Part shown: positions 29,264 through 29,461 of the stretch, piece by piece
How the letters are laid out: the number at the start of each line of letters is the position of its first letter
Position numbering within the stretch: position 1 is the first letter of the stretch
NCBI GenBank assembly: GCA_023426345.1
Contig: JAFAAX010000091.1
Location: forward strand, 1-29,461
Direction: 5' to 3'
Origin: Actinomycetes bacterium
GTDB taxonomy: Bacteria; Actinomycetota; Actinomycetes; Actinomycetales; Actinomycetaceae
Length of the DNA: 29,461 nucleotides
Notes under the pieces: model-generated
What the model was told of the DNA's origin: nothing
Seen by the model: the letters and a program-made list of their open reading frames with translations, nothing else
Databases searched by the model: none
Translations under genes and position numbers: made by a program

Positions 29264-29461
29264 ATGACAGCCTTGACACGCGGCCGGCCCGCAGACGGGA
29301 CCCAGGATCTGGGCGCGCTGGTGACGGCGTCCAGCGCGCCGGACGGCGCTCGCCTGGAGGTCCGCAGCCCCTTCGACGGGCGCCTCCTCGCCGCCCTCCC
29401 GCGCTCGACGCCCGAGGACGCGTGCGAGGCCCTGGCGCGGGCCCGGGCCGCTCAACCCGCC
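29264..29461 (+). CDS. Aldehyde dehydrogenase N-terminus (GabD2-like), cut by the window end
   Basis: The first 66 residues of a protein that continues past the window. RLEVRSPFDGRLLAALPRST, then a PEDACEALARARAAQ helix, matches the N-terminal domain of NAD(P)-dependent aldehyde dehydrogenases, most like actinobacterial succinate-semialdehyde dehydrogenases of the GabD2 type. The catalytic Cys and Glu lie beyond the window, so substrate and activity cannot be tested here. The ATG at 29264 has a GGAGG one base upstream, too close for a normal site. A GACGAT hexamer at 29252-29257 ends exactly six bases before the start, so a leaderless transcript is possible. The 179-base intergenic region with the YceI gene is divergent. 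Confidence 0.75.
   Translation, partial: MTALTRGRPADGTQDLGALVTASSAPDGARLEVRSPFDGRLLAALPRSTPEDACEALARARAAQPA

Noticed and set aside
1..29461. tRNA, rRNA or riboswitch genes
   Set aside because: No T-loop-like sequence with matching acceptor stem, rRNA segment or recognised riboswitch core was noticed on reading. A covariance-model scan would be decisive, and a hit would overturn this.

Overview
The window is very G+C-rich (about 70% by eye), with dense genes, GTG and TTG starts, several candidate leaderless promoters, a sugar importer without its own ATPase, OtsA-OtsB trehalose synthesis and a HicB-like protein of an actinobacterial type. This points to a high-G+C actinobacterium, most likely an Actinomyces/Schaalia-type member of the Actinomycetaceae. 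The genus is an inference from gene content and repeats, not from a marker gene.

Layout, left to right. (1) 42-4097, minus strand: an AraC-type regulator, then a tight acyl-CoA dehydrogenase / short-chain dehydrogenase / crotonase operon, apparently a CoA-thioester degradation module. (2) 4365-7188: a deoxynucleoside kinase, an excisionase-like antitoxin whose PIN toxin survives only as a C-terminal fragment, and an atypical Gfo/Idh/MocA protein. (3) 7189-8136: about 0.95 kb without a recognisable gene, holding two kinds of short tandem repeat. (4) 8137-13758: an MFS exporter, an ABC ATPase with a giant FtsX-type permease, and a small lipoprotein. (5) 13955-16551: otsA-otsB, with insertions in OtsA. 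(6) 16785-24641: a six-gene sugar operon (ROK repressor, two permeases, binding lipoprotein, GH15-like and GH31 enzymes). (7) 24765-29461: a glutamate-cysteine-ligase-like enzyme, an Old Yellow Enzyme homologue, a repeat array, a HicB-like protein, a YceI protein with a palindromic operator, and the start of an aldehyde dehydrogenase.

The sugar operon is the most coherent system. A near-consensus promoter (TTGACA, 18 bp, TAGGGT) lies six bases before the ROK start codon, so the mRNA is probably leaderless. A perfect 9+4+9 palindrome covers the start codon and is the likely autoregulatory operator. The lipoprotein and two permeases would import an oligosaccharide, and two enzymes without signal peptides would hydrolyse it in the cytoplasm. 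The GH15-like protein resembles short actinobacterial isomaltose glucohydrolases, so alpha-1,6-gluco-oligosaccharides are the favoured substrate (inference). A strong hairpin after the lipoprotein gene may lower expression of the enzyme genes.

The least explained content is repetitive DNA. Four short families occur: a 22-bp-period repeat with core ACCGAASTCGCGG (two arrays upstream of genes), an 18-bp direct repeat at the otsB end, a 31/32-bp GGTACCGG tandem repeat, and a dispersed GCCCTCGTCGA element. The last has ten exact 10-bp core hits by hand count, lies between genes and inside some coding insertions, and is twice arranged as an inverted pair just after a gene. These repeats, the six-base spacing of -10-like hexamers to start codons, and the gutted toxin gene are the main leads.
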